From the NCBI GenBank assembly GCA_030630315.1, contig DAOVNI010000060.1, positions 1-7,919 on the forward strand: a DNA stretch of 7,919 nucleotides. Reading direction: 5' to 3'. The notes below the pieces were generated by a model that was not told where the DNA came from, ran no database searches, and saw nothing but the letters and a program-made list of their open reading frames with translations. The stretch is from Phycisphaerae bacterium. GTDB lineage: Bacteria > Planctomycetota > Phycisphaerae > Sedimentisphaerales > Anaerobacaceae. Both the position numbers and the translations under genes were made by a program. Of the stretch, positions 1 through 7,210 are shown piece by piece; position 1 is the first letter of the stretch, and every line of letters begins with the position of its first letter.

Positions 1-1898
1 ACGCCAAGCACCACGAGCGCGAAGCTGCGATTGTTGCCAAAGCCGGCCAGCAGCACAGCAGCCGGGACGGCCGAATGCGAGGCAATATAACAATCGCAAC
101 AAATATGGCAGGCAGAGGTACGGATATTGTACTCGGCCCCGGCGTAGCTGAAATCGGCGGCTTACATGTCCTTGGGACCGAGCGTCACGAGGCCAGAAGA
201 ATCGATAACCAGCTCCGTGGCCGGACAGGCAGGCAGGGCGACGCCGGCTCCAGCCAGTTCTTCCTCAGCTTTGACGATGACCTGATGCGAGTTTTTGCGC
301 CGGAGTGGACCGTCAAGGCGCTTTCGTGGATAGGGTGGGAGGAAGGCCAGCCCATCGTACACAAGAGGATAAGCAAGGGTATCGAGAAGGCACAAAAGAA
401 GGTCGAAGAGCGAAACTTCGAGGTACGCAAGAGTCTGCTTGAATATGATGAGGTAATGGACTATCAGCGAAAGATTTTCTATTCGCGGAGGCGCAAAATC
501 CTGGCTGGAAAAGGGCTCAAAAATATTATCGAAGAGATGATAGATGCCACTATCGCAAAAAATTGTGACACCATTCTTAACGAGAGCTACCCGCGCAAGT
601 GCATTATCGAGTGGGCCAGAACTTCTTTCGGCGTTGATTTAAAGCCCTCGGATGTTGTCGGCGTTAAGGCGGAGGAAATTGAGAGATTAATAAAGCAGCA
701 GGCAAAAGGTAATGCGGCTAACGATATATCGCTTTCTATGGGGGAATATTTAGAAGATTACGGAGACCCGCGAAGCTGGGACATTGCCGGTTTGTGCAAG
801 TGGGCGATGAGCGCTTTTCGTGTTAGTTTGAGCCCTGCTAAAATCAAACATCAGGAGCCGGAAGAAATTGAAGAGCAGCTGATTTCAGCCGCTGCTGAGC
901 AAATTGATAAAAAAGATTGCTCACAACTGATGGAATTTTTGGAGCCGGATTTTGGTGCCCGCACATTTATCGAATGGGCGCGAGCGAAGTTCGATATAAA
1001 ACTGGACCTGGAGCGATTGAAGAGTGCTAATTCCTCCCAAATCCGGCAGCAGCTTGGCGAAGAAACCGCAGCCAAGTACAAACAAAGGGAGATTGAGTAT
1101 CCAGTTGAATTTGCGATGAATATGGTTTATGGGCCGGAGGGTCCCAACGTGTATGCGTTCGAGGCGCTGGCGGACTGGGCGAACAAGAAATATAACGCCG
1201 GGCTTTCAGTTGAGCGGATAGCAAACATCAGACCCAGGGCCTTACATAAACAACTGGTCGAATTGAGTGAGAGCTTTAACAACGGCGAGTTAGACCGAGA
1301 GCTCACTGAAAAGCAGGCTCAGTTAAATACCGCCGAATTAGTGAGGTGGGCCAACGAGAGATTCGAGGGCTCTTTGAGTGAAGAGGACCTCGCCGACGCG
1401 CCGGAACGCAAAGGGAAACTGTTTGAGGCGGCAAGAGAGTTTTTGCGGAAGGAGCTAAGCGACCTTGAAAAATATGTTTTGGTCCAGGTTTACGACAGCA
1501 CCTGGAAGGACCATCTGTATTCGATGGACCATCTAAAAGACAGCATCTGGATGCGAGGCTGGGCTGAAAAAGACCCGAAGACGGAATATAAGCGTGAAGG
1601 CTATCGCATGTTCGAAGAGATGCTGGAAAACATTGAGGACCGTGTTACGGATATTATCTTCAAGGTTCGTCTGGAAGCGGGCGCCAGGGCGCAAAGTATC
1701 TGGAATGTAAGCCAAACGGCGCACGACGAGGTTGGTCAGTTCGCGATGGCTGAGCAACAGCGGGCCGCCGCCCAGGCGCCGCAGGGTGAGCGGAAAGTAA
1801 AACAGATTCGGCTGGAACATCCCAAGGTCGGGCGCAACGAGCCCTGTCCCTGCGGCAGCGGGAAAAAATACAAGAAGTGTTGCGGGAAGAACGCGTAA
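1..1898 (+). CDS. secA: Preprotein translocase ATPase SecA, C-terminal part (5' end outside window)
   Basis: SecA is the ATP-driven motor that pushes unfolded preproteins through SecYEG at the inner membrane. The frame is open from the first bases, and codons from position 3 read [15 protein letters not shown], a typical SecA segment, so the gene starts upstream. Helicase motifs of the second nucleotide-binding domain follow: NMAGRGTDI (102-128) and [11 protein letters not shown] (210-242). The scaffold helix has [12 protein letters not shown], and near the end TWKDHL and [10 protein letters not shown] are recognisable. The gene ends with a zinc-binding SEC-C motif, [13 protein letters not shown] (1845-1883). 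Between YDEVMDYQR and TWKDHL there are about 350 residues, against roughly 130 in E. coli SecA. The surplus consists of diverged repeats around WA(x)3F, listed separately. About nine extra residues also lie between AKAG and [11 protein letters not shown]. The reading frame is intact and the product is very probably functional. Confidence 0.97.
   Translation, partial: AKHHEREAAIVAKAGQQHSSRDGRMRGNITIATNMAGRGTDIVLGPGVAEIGGLHVLGTERHEARRIDNQLRGRTGRQGDAGSSQFFLSFDDDLMRVFAPEWTVKALSWIGWEEGQPIVHKRISKGIEKAQKKVEERNFEVRKSLLEYDEVMDYQRKIFYSRRRKILAGKGLKNIIEEMIDATIAKNCDTILNESYPRKCIIEWARTSFGVDLKPSDVVGVKAEEIERLIKQQAKGNAANDISLSMGEYLEDYGDPRSWDIAGLCKWAMSAFRVSLSPAKIKHQEPEEIEEQLISAAAEQIDKKDCSQLMEFLEPDFGARTFIEWARAKFDIKLDLERLKSANSSQIRQQLGEETAAKYKQREIEYPVEFAMNMVYGPEGPNVYAFEALADWANKKYNAGLSVERIANIRPRALHKQLVELSESFNNGELDRELTEKQAQLNTAELVRWANERFEGSLSEEDLADAPERKGKLFEAAREFLRKELSDLEKYVLVQVYDSTWKDHLYSMDHLKDSIWMRGWAEKDPKTEYKREGYRMFEEMLENIEDRVTDIIFKVRLEAGARAQSIWNVSQTAHDEVGQFAMAEQQRAAAQAPQGERKVKQIRLEHPKVGRNEPCPCGSGKKYKKCCGKNA
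603..1439 (+). repeat. Five diverged protein repeats in the SecA helical wing/scaffold region
   Basis: The translated secA contains five related units with the pattern hhxWAxxxFxhxLxxxxh, followed by an amphipathic helix ending near L(x)3A. Their Trp codons are at 612, 801, 975, 1176 and 1347, giving spacings of 63, 58, 67 and 57 residues. The approximate units are 603-704, 792-896, 966-1070, 1167-1268 and 1338-1439. The second copy, preceded by WDIAG, resembles the single WDIPGL...F(x)3L segment of E. coli SecA, so it may be the ancestral unit. The copies are diverged at DNA level, so the expansion is old and not a recent tandem duplication. The assignment to the helical wing domain is inferred from position between the two conserved scaffold segments. 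Confidence 0.75.
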
Positions 1899-1940
1899 GA
1901 GCACAAGTGCATAAGTGCATAAGGGCATAAGAGCACAAGT
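1893..1940 (+). repeat. Tandem octamer array, about 6 copies of GCATAAGT
   Basis: Six consecutive 8-base units match the consensus GCATAAGT, with one or two changes each (for example GCGTAAGA, GCACAAGT, GCATAAGG). The first unit contains the secA stop codon, so the array begins inside the gene's last codons and fills much of the gap to the next gene. There are no spacers, so this is not a CRISPR array. It is followed by a run of eight G at 1946-1953. Confidence 0.85.
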
Positions 1941-1985
1941 CTTCTGGGGGGGGTATTCTCTTAGAGGAGTATGGTCGGCTTTGAA

Positions 1986-1990
1986 GGAGG
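1986..1990 (+). promoter_or_regulatory. Strong Shine-Dalgarno site that sets the oxidoreductase start
   Basis: GGAGG, within GAAGGAGG, lies seven bases before the ATG at 1998. An upstream in-frame ATG at 1971 has a GAGGAG only one base before it, which is too close to work. The downstream ATG is therefore the likely start, and it also places the Tat motif at a normal distance from the N-terminus. Confidence 0.8.
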
Positions 1991-1997
1991 TTTAGTT

Positions 1998-3365
1998 ATG
2001 GCGGAAGAGAGAAGGATTTGCCGTCGTCGGTTTCTGAAGAGCGCGGTGACGGCGGCGGGCGCTATGACATTTCCGTACGTTGTTCGGTCGTCGGTGCTGG
2101 GGAGAGCGGGCAGTGTGGCTGCCAGCAGCCGGATTGTGATGGGTTGTATCGGGCTCGGGATTCAGGGCACGGGTAATATGCGGGCGTTCTTGAGTCAGAC
2201 GGATGTGCGCGTGGTGACGGTCTGTGACGTCTCCGAAAGTCAGCGTCAGAAAGCTAAGAATATCGTTGACCGATATTACGGGGACAAGGGTTGTGCGGCT
2301 TACAATGACTTTCGGGAACTGTGCGCGCGCGAGGATATTGATGCGGTTTCCATCGCTACGCCCGACCACTGGCACGTGCTGATTGGACTGGCAGCAGCGC
2401 GAAACGGCAAGCACATGTACTACGAAAAGCCCATCGGCTGGAGCTTCCGTGCGGCGCAGGTGCTTCGAGACGCGGTCCGTCGCTACGGAGTGGTGTTTCA
2501 GTTCGGGACGCAGCAGCGGTCAGGTAGAGATTTTCGCTTTGCGTGTGAACTGGTTCGTAACGGGAGGATCGGTAAGCTTCATACCGTCCTGGTAGGTGTT
2601 CCCGGCGGTGTGGCATATCCGAATCAAGCGAGCGAGCCGATTCCGAAGGGGCTCTATTACGATATGTGGCTTGGGCCAGCGGCGTGGGCGCCTCATAGTT
2701 TCGAGCGCTGTCGGCCGTACACGTCGCGGCCGAGTAAACCCTGGACGCAGAACTACAGCACGTGGTACCACATCTCGGACTATTGTATAGGCTTCATTGG
2801 TAACTGGGGTATTCACTACGTGGATATTGCTCAATGGGGACATGGAACCGAGCAGACCGGGCCGGTTGAGATTGAAGGGGCCGGCGAATTTCCGAAAGAT
2901 GGAATCGCGGATTGCGCAATGAGCTGGCAGGTCGAGAACAAATTTGAGGATGGGGTCACGATGATCCATATGGATAATTCCAGCAGTGCCAGACACCCGG
3001 AGCAGGTTCGAGGTTTTGGGCAGGGTATTCTTTTCAAAGGCACCGAGGGTTGGGTGTTTGTCAATCGCAGCAAGTTAGATGCGCATCCGAAGCCGCTGCT
3101 GCGTTTGGAATTTGGCGCGAATGCGATTCGTTTGCCTGAGAGCAGCAGTCATCATCGCAATTTTCTCGACGCAATTCGGACAGGGAAAACGACTGTGTGC
3201 CCGATCGATACTGCGGTGCGTTCCAATACAATCTGTCAACTGGACGATATTGCAATCAGATTGAATCGCAAGTTGCGATGGAATCCTGAAAAAGAAGAGT
3301 TCGTCAACGATGACGAGGCGAATCGGTTGTTGGCACGGTCGATGCGGAGCCCGTGGCATTTGTGA
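1998..3365 (+). CDS. Tat-exported Gfo/Idh/MocA-family NAD(P)-dependent oxidoreductase
   Basis: This is a 455-residue member of the Gfo/Idh/MocA family, whose members oxidise or reduce sugars and cyclitols using tightly bound or free NAD(P). The N-terminus has a twin-arginine signal, RRRFLK (residues 9-14), then a short hydrophobic stretch (SAVTAAGAMTF), so the folded protein is probably exported with its cofactor. A Rossmann fold starts at GLGIQGTG (52-59). The family EKP motif is at 143-145 (YYEKPIGW), with PDHWH just before it. The C-terminal domain has GNWGIHYVDIAQW (268-280), containing the usual catalytic-region His and Asp, and ends with HRNFLDAIRTGK (386-397). Length and order are normal for planctomycete Tat-type members. 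The substrate cannot be told from sequence. It lies 69 bases before the ceramidase-like gene on the same strand, which suggests shared expression. Confidence 0.93.
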   Translation: MAEERRICRRRFLKSAVTAAGAMTFPYVVRSSVLGRAGSVAASSRIVMGCIGLGIQGTGNMRAFLSQTDVRVVTVCDVSESQRQKAKNIVDRYYGDKGCAAYNDFRELCAREDIDAVSIATPDHWHVLIGLAAARNGKHMYYEKPIGWSFRAAQVLRDAVRRYGVVFQFGTQQRSGRDFRFACELVRNGRIGKLHTVLVGVPGGVAYPNQASEPIPKGLYYDMWLGPAAWAPHSFERCRPYTSRPSKPWTQNYSTWYHISDYCIGFIGNWGIHYVDIAQWGHGTEQTGPVEIEGAGEFPKDGIADCAMSWQVENKFEDGVTMIHMDNSSSARHPEQVRGFGQGILFKGTEGWVFVNRSKLDAHPKPLLRLEFGANAIRLPESSSHHRNFLDAIRTGKTTVCPIDTAVRSNTICQLDDIAIRLNRKLRWNPEKEEFVNDDEANRLLARSMRSPWHL

Positions 3366-3434
3366 CAAGCCCGGCTTTGGCTGGATGAGCGCACCAGATA
3401 AGAGTCTGTGTAATTGTGAAAGGAAGTGGGAAAT

Positions 3435-4838
3435 ATGAAACATATCGTTGGCGTATGTTTGGGTTTTGCTGTGTTGAGTACTTGTCTGGATGGGGTGGCA
3501 GTTGCATCCGAGAAATCCTCTGTCGCGGCACAATCAAACTCGCGGGTGGGTCATACAGGGAAGAATCAACTCCGCATCGGTTGGGCCCGTGTCGATATTA
3601 CGCCGGACAAGCCTGTTGCTTTAGTCGGCCAGTTGCATAAGCGCATCTCTGAACGTGTTCGCGATCCGCTGACAGCGACAGCGCTGGCTCTTGAGACGCG
3701 AGGAGAAAATGGGCGATGCGAGCAAGCGATAATGGTATCGTGCGATGTTATCTATACCAGAAAAGCCATCCAGGAGAAGCTAAGGCAAATTGTCAAACGG
3801 AGGCTGCCTGATTTTGACGTTGAGAAGTTGTTCTTGAACGCCACGCACACGCATACTGCTCCGGGTTTTATAGATGGGGCTTTCAAGGGGCGGTACGATG
3901 TCAGCAAAGACGAAGGCGTTATGAAGGCTTCTGAGTATGCGGGGTTTTTTGTGGAGCGTGTTGCGAAGGCTGTCGTGGAGGCTTGGCAGAATCGCAAGCC
4001 CGGTGGGATGAGCTGGGGGCTGGGCCATGCGGTAATCGGGCTGAACCGTAGGGCGCACTATTTCGATGGTTCGACGGCGATGTACGGCAATACAAACCGC
4101 GAGGATTTTTCCAATATCGAGGGCTACGAAGATCATGGGGTGGAGATGCTTTTCTTCTGGGATGGGGGTGAGAAGCTGACCGGGATCATTGTCAATATAG
4201 CCTGTACGGCCCAGGAGACGGAGAACCTGAACGAAATCTCCGCTGATTTTTGGCATGATGTGAGGGTCGAGATTCGGAAAAGACTTTCGAAAGAGATTTT
4301 CATCTTTCCACAATGCGCGGCGGCGGGGGACATGTCACCGCATTTGCTTTTTCGCAGCGGTGCGGAAGAAATCATGAGGAAAAGAAGAGGCTTGTCGCGT
4401 CGGCAGGAGATAGCCCGCCGTATCGTTGACGCGGTGGAAGATGTCTTACCGTTGGCAAAGAAAGAGATCGAAAGCGGCGTAGTTTTCAAGCATACGGTGG
4501 CAAGGGTCAATATTCCCAAGGCGGAAGCTGCGGTTTTGCCTTTTTATGAGACGGACACGGTTGCGCCGATTGAGTTCCATGTGATACGTCTGGGGGATGT
4601 TGGTCTGGCGACGAACCCGTTCGAGTTTTATCTTGATTACGGTATCAGGATGAAGGCGAGAAGTCCGGCAGTTCTGACCTTTGTGGTTCAAATAGCCTGT
4701 CAGCACTGCGGGTATCTTCCCACGAGGAAAGCTGTTAAAGGAGGTGGATACAGTGCGGATAAGTATGTTGTAGGGCCTGAAGGTGGACAGGTGCTTGTGA
4801 ATGAGACGGTAAGGCGACTCAAAGCCTTGTGGGATTAG
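3435..4838 (+). CDS. Exported neutral/alkaline ceramidase-like protein
   Basis: A 467-residue protein resembling the N-terminal catalytic domain of neutral/alkaline non-lysosomal ceramidases, amidases that split an N-acyl bond using one zinc ion and a Ser nucleophile. The start is the ATG at 3435, with AGGA about ten bases upstream; an in-frame GTG at 3426 is less likely. MKH followed by a hydrophobic stretch to about residue 25 is a signal peptide, probably cleaved near AVAS. LSTC is only a weak lipobox. Visible landmarks are IGWARVDITPD, NATHTHTAPG (zinc/catalytic His, about 135-144), ISADFWHD (268-275), GDMSPH (298-303, matching the GDVSPN nucleophile motif), NPFEFYLDYG (zinc Glu region) and GYLPT (426-430, Tyr region). 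The segment that carries the second zinc His in true ceramidases reads IACTAQETE here and has no His. The real substrate may therefore not be ceramide. It is probably in one operon with the preceding oxidoreductase. Confidence 0.85.
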   Translation: MKHIVGVCLGFAVLSTCLDGVAVASEKSSVAAQSNSRVGHTGKNQLRIGWARVDITPDKPVALVGQLHKRISERVRDPLTATALALETRGENGRCEQAIMVSCDVIYTRKAIQEKLRQIVKRRLPDFDVEKLFLNATHTHTAPGFIDGAFKGRYDVSKDEGVMKASEYAGFFVERVAKAVVEAWQNRKPGGMSWGLGHAVIGLNRRAHYFDGSTAMYGNTNREDFSNIEGYEDHGVEMLFFWDGGEKLTGIIVNIACTAQETENLNEISADFWHDVRVEIRKRLSKEIFIFPQCAAAGDMSPHLLFRSGAEEIMRKRRGLSRRQEIARRIVDAVEDVLPLAKKEIESGVVFKHTVARVNIPKAEAAVLPFYETDTVAPIEFHVIRLGDVGLATNPFEFYLDYGIRMKARSPAVLTFVVQIACQHCGYLPTRKAVKGGGYSADKYVVGPEGGQVLVNETVRRLKALWD

Positions 4839-4843
4839 AAAAA

Positions 4844-4880
4844 GAAAACATCGAGCAACATCCGGCCACCCGATGTTTTC
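4844..4880. terminator. Terminator-like hairpin after the ceramidase-like gene
   Basis: Perfect 10-base arms GAAAACATCG (4844-4853) and CGATGTTTTC (4871-4880) enclose a 17-base loop, five bases after the stop codon. Read on the minus strand, the stem is followed directly by TTTTT. Read on the plus strand, the nearest T run (seven T, 4897-4903) is 16 bases further on. It may act in both directions between convergent genes. The stem is AT-rich, so strength is uncertain. Confidence 0.5.
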
Positions 4881-4927
4881 CGGAGGGGAGAAAAACTTTT
4901 TTTACCTGCTTTTTTGTTATCGGCAAT

Positions 4928-5039
4928 AGGACAAATGCGACTTTAGCCCCGTTAGAAATTTTCGCTTTTTGCCGGATATTCTTACCCTCCCTGGGATTTC
5001 TAACGTGGTTAACCGAAAAATCGCAGTTTGTTCTGTCCT
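4928..5039. repeat. Long imperfect inverted repeat of about 112 bases, unexplained hairpin element
   Basis: The two halves pair over most of their length. Outer ends AGG (4928-4930) and CCT (5037-5039) pair, as do ACAAA (4931-4935) with TTTGT (5027-5031) and TGCGA (4936-4940) with TCGCA (5021-5025). Further in, TTAGCC (4943-4948) pairs with GGTTAA (5007-5012) with one G-T wobble, and CGTTAGAAAT (4950-4959) pairs perfectly with ATTTCTAACG (4996-5005). An apical loop of about 36 bases remains. This stretch lies in the 275-base gap between convergent genes, where no credible coding region exists. It could be a dispersed palindromic (REP- or MITE-like) element or a structured RNA. An 8-base direct repeat GTTATCGG (4916-4923 and 5053-5060) flanks it. 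Confidence 0.65.
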
Positions 5040-5113
5040 CATAAGACCTTACGTTATCGGGCGGTAAAGGTTCTGTATTTTCCCCCGGATTAGAGAAGTT
5101 GTTATAAGCTGTT

Positions 5114-6964
5114 CTAATAAAGACTCATGGGCTCGTGGCAGCGGCTGTGTCGGCGATAAATCGTAATTCCTTTACAGCCAAGCTGATAAGCCAATTTGTA
5201 GGCCTTATCGACAGCGGCGACGGTGGCCTTTTCGCTGAAATTTATGGTCTTGCTGACCGCTGCGTCACAGTGCTCCTGAAAGGCCGCCTGCATTCTGATG
5301 TGCCATTCCGGCTTGATGTCGTATGCGCATCTGAAGATTTTCCGTATGCCGGCGGGGATTTTGCGGATTTTTTGGATACTGCCGGTTTCGGCAATCTGTT
5401 TTTCCAGCTCTTTGCTGTAAAAGCCGGCTTTTTGGGCTATTTGCTTGAAAATCGGGTTTATTTGCAGCATTTTTGAGCCGTTTAGTACTCGGCGGACGAA
5501 GACGGGCGAATAGATGGGCTCAATTCCGGAAGAACAGTTTGCAATTATGCTTATCGTGCCGGTCGGTGCTGCGCAGGTAATAGAAGCGTTGCGGACCTTC
5601 TGGTTTCTTTCGGTTCGCCAGATGCTGTCATTCCAGTTTGGAAAAGGGCCTCGCGAATTGGCAAGGTCGGTGCCGGCCTGGCGTGCTTTTTTGTTAATAA
5701 ACTCCATAAGGGCCGACCCAAATTCGACGCCCTGCTGCGAATCGTAGGGTATCTTGAGCAGAAACAGGCAGTCTGCAAAGCCCATAACGCCGAGGCCGAT
5801 TTTTCGATTTCCCTGAGTCAGTCGGACGGTGTCCCTGACCGGATAATTGCAGACGTCGATAATATTGTCGAGAAATCGGACGGCCAATTTAACGGTCCTG
5901 GCCAGTGCGGGCCAATCGATATCGGCTTTGCCATCGGTAAATGTTACGAATTTTGTAAGATTGATACTGCCGAGCGTGCAGGCCTCGAAGGGAAGCAAAG
6001 GCTGCTCGCCGCAGGGATTGGTTGCTTCTATTCGGCCCAGTGAGGGAGTCGGATTGTCACGATTGATTCGGTCGATAAAGACTACGCCGGGCTCCCCGCT
6101 GTTTGCAGCACACTTGATGATTGTTTCCCAGATGTCACTGACGGTGTAGAATTTGCCCGCCTGTACGGAGGTCAGCACCTGTTTGGCGGTTAGTTTATGT
6201 AAATCGTTTATTGTGTAGCTTGCAATATCAATTCGCCGGGGCAATAAATACGTCTGCTGCGTGCGGGGATTTTTGACAATGTTCAAAGACTTGCCCGCTG
6301 CGGTCAGGGTCTCCATCCAGTCATCGGTGATTTTGACGGAGATATTAAAGTTGGTGAAGGCCTTTAAGTTCTGTTTGGCGTGCAGAAATTTTAAGATGTC
6401 GGGGTGCTCGACGCTCATCATACCCATATTTGCCCCGCGGCGAAAAGCACCCTGCTGAATTGCATCGGTAGTCTCGGAAAAGACTCGCCAAAAACTTATC
6501 GGCCCAGACGTTGTTCCGCCGCTGGATGCGACGCGGTCTCCTGTCGGTCTTAATTTGTCGAAGGAGAAACCGGTACCGCCTCCGGCCTTTTGAATCAGAG
6601 CGGTTTGCTTAATCGTTTCGAATATCGCTTCTATACTGTCTTCAATCGGCAGGACAAAGCAGGCGCTGAGCATTCCGCTGGGCCGATTGGCGTTCATAAG
6701 GGTAGGGGAGTTGGGCAAGAATTTGAGCGAGGCGAGAAGGTCGTAAAATTTTCTGTACCAGCCCTTGAGTTCGCTGTGGGTGGCTCCGTATTTGGCTTCG
6801 GCCTCGGCTATCAGGGACGCCACCCTGCTGAAGAGCTGGGCCGGCGTTTCGATGCACTTGCCCTGGTGGTCTTTGATTAGGTACCTGCTTTGCAGAACGG
6901 TCAAAGCATTTTTGCTGAGCGCGGGGGCCTCTCCGGGCGGTGGTATGATATTAAACTCAGTCAT
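5114..6964 (-). CDS. nrdJ: Adenosylcobalamin-dependent (class II) ribonucleotide reductase, short form
   Basis: The 616-residue product reduces ribonucleotides to deoxyribonucleotides in the cytoplasm, using an adenosylcobalamin-generated thiyl radical and needing neither oxygen nor a separate radical subunit. LPNSPTLMNA leads to SACFVLP, with Cys102 as one half of the substrate-reducing disulfide. NPCGE gives Asn316, the radical Cys318 and Glu320. FEACTLGSINL carries Cys329, 11 residues after Cys318 as expected for the second disulfide Cys. APTGTISIIANCSSGIEP and LGCKGITIYR are also typical. There is no N-terminal ATP-cone, so overall activity control by dATP is probably absent. The protein stops soon after TIYRRHSR and lacks the cysteine-rich C-terminal tail that many class II enzymes use for re-reduction by thioredoxin. 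No good Shine-Dalgarno precedes the ATG; heptamer repeats occupy that place. It starts 29 bases after the small upstream gene. Confidence 0.95.
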   Translation of the reverse strand: MTEFNIIPPPGEAPALSKNALTVLQSRYLIKDHQGKCIETPAQLFSRVASLIAEAEAKYGATHSELKGWYRKFYDLLASLKFLPNSPTLMNANRPSGMLSACFVLPIEDSIEAIFETIKQTALIQKAGGGTGFSFDKLRPTGDRVASSGGTTSGPISFWRVFSETTDAIQQGAFRRGANMGMMSVEHPDILKFLHAKQNLKAFTNFNISVKITDDWMETLTAAGKSLNIVKNPRTQQTYLLPRRIDIASYTINDLHKLTAKQVLTSVQAGKFYTVSDIWETIIKCAANSGEPGVVFIDRINRDNPTPSLGRIEATNPCGEQPLLPFEACTLGSINLTKFVTFTDGKADIDWPALARTVKLAVRFLDNIIDVCNYPVRDTVRLTQGNRKIGLGVMGFADCLFLLKIPYDSQQGVEFGSALMEFINKKARQAGTDLANSRGPFPNWNDSIWRTERNQKVRNASITCAAPTGTISIIANCSSGIEPIYSPVFVRRVLNGSKMLQINPIFKQIAQKAGFYSKELEKQIAETGSIQKIRKIPAGIRKIFRCAYDIKPEWHIRMQAAFQEHCDAAVSKTINFSEKATVAAVDKAYKLAYQLGCKGITIYRRHSRCHEPMSLY

Positions 6965-6969
6965 TTTTT

Positions 6970-6990
6970 CGTATCTCGTGTATCGTATTC
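6970..6990 (-). repeat. Three heptamer units just upstream of nrdJ
   Basis: On the minus strand three 7-base units (GAATACG, ATACACG, AGATACG) fill most of the 29-base gap between the 71-aa gene and nrdJ, ending five bases before the ATG. They belong to the same sequence family as the larger array at 7211-7266. They occupy the position where a ribosome-binding site would be expected. Confidence 0.65.
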
Positions 6991-6993
6991 CGC

Positions 6994-7209
6994 TTATCTG
7001 TGCTTTATCCTCTTTTTTCTAAGCCATTTGAACCGAAAGACGTTACGAATTCTTTCGGTAAATCGGATTCCCAGACGCTGCGTGCTGGTCTTGAACTCGG
7101 CGCGTTGCAGGTCAGCAGTTGTGGGTTTGGGCGGCGATTTGCCGAATATCGACAATAATCCCCCCGCGAAAAATCCGAGAGCTGAACCTATTTTAGTGCG
7201 AACAGACAT
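6994..7209 (-). CDS. Small basic protein of unknown function, 71 aa
   Basis: I do not recognise a family. The ATG at 7209 is chosen because an alternative in-frame GTG at 7254 would add 15 residues encoded by the heptamer repeat array. Residues 7-23 (IGSALGFFAGGLLSIFG) are hydrophobic and glycine-rich and may be a short membrane or amphipathic helix. PPKPTTADLQ follows. The C-terminal third (RIRNVFRFKWLRKKRIKHR) is strongly basic and could bind nucleic acid or phospholipid. It lies between the 193-aa gene and nrdJ on the same strand, 29 bases before nrdJ, so it is probably co-transcribed with both. That it is a real gene is supported by its position and its non-random composition, not by any known motif. 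Confidence 0.6.
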   Translation of the reverse strand: MSVRTKIGSALGFFAGGLLSIFGKSPPKPTTADLQRAEFKTSTQRLGIRFTERIRNVFRFKWLRKKRIKHR

Positions 7210-7210
7210 T

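Noticed and set aside
1893..1940. CRISPR array
   Set aside because: Units are eight bases long, directly adjacent and without spacers; no cas genes are present.
1971..1997. Upstream ATG as start of the Tat oxidoreductase
   Set aside because: Its purine-rich site is only one base away, while the ATG at 1998 has GGAGG at a seven-base distance and gives a normal Tat signal length.
4951..5004. Integron attC site based on GTTAG...CTAAC arms
   Set aside because: attC sites run RYYYAAC...GTTRRRY on a strand; here the order is reversed on both strands and the seventh base of the core does not fit. No integrase or cassette array is present.
4829..5044. Open frame of 71 codons on the plus strand in the convergent gap
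   Set aside because: It overlaps the end of the ceramidase-like gene, has no ribosome-binding site and runs straight through both hairpins; composition is that of the non-coding stretch.
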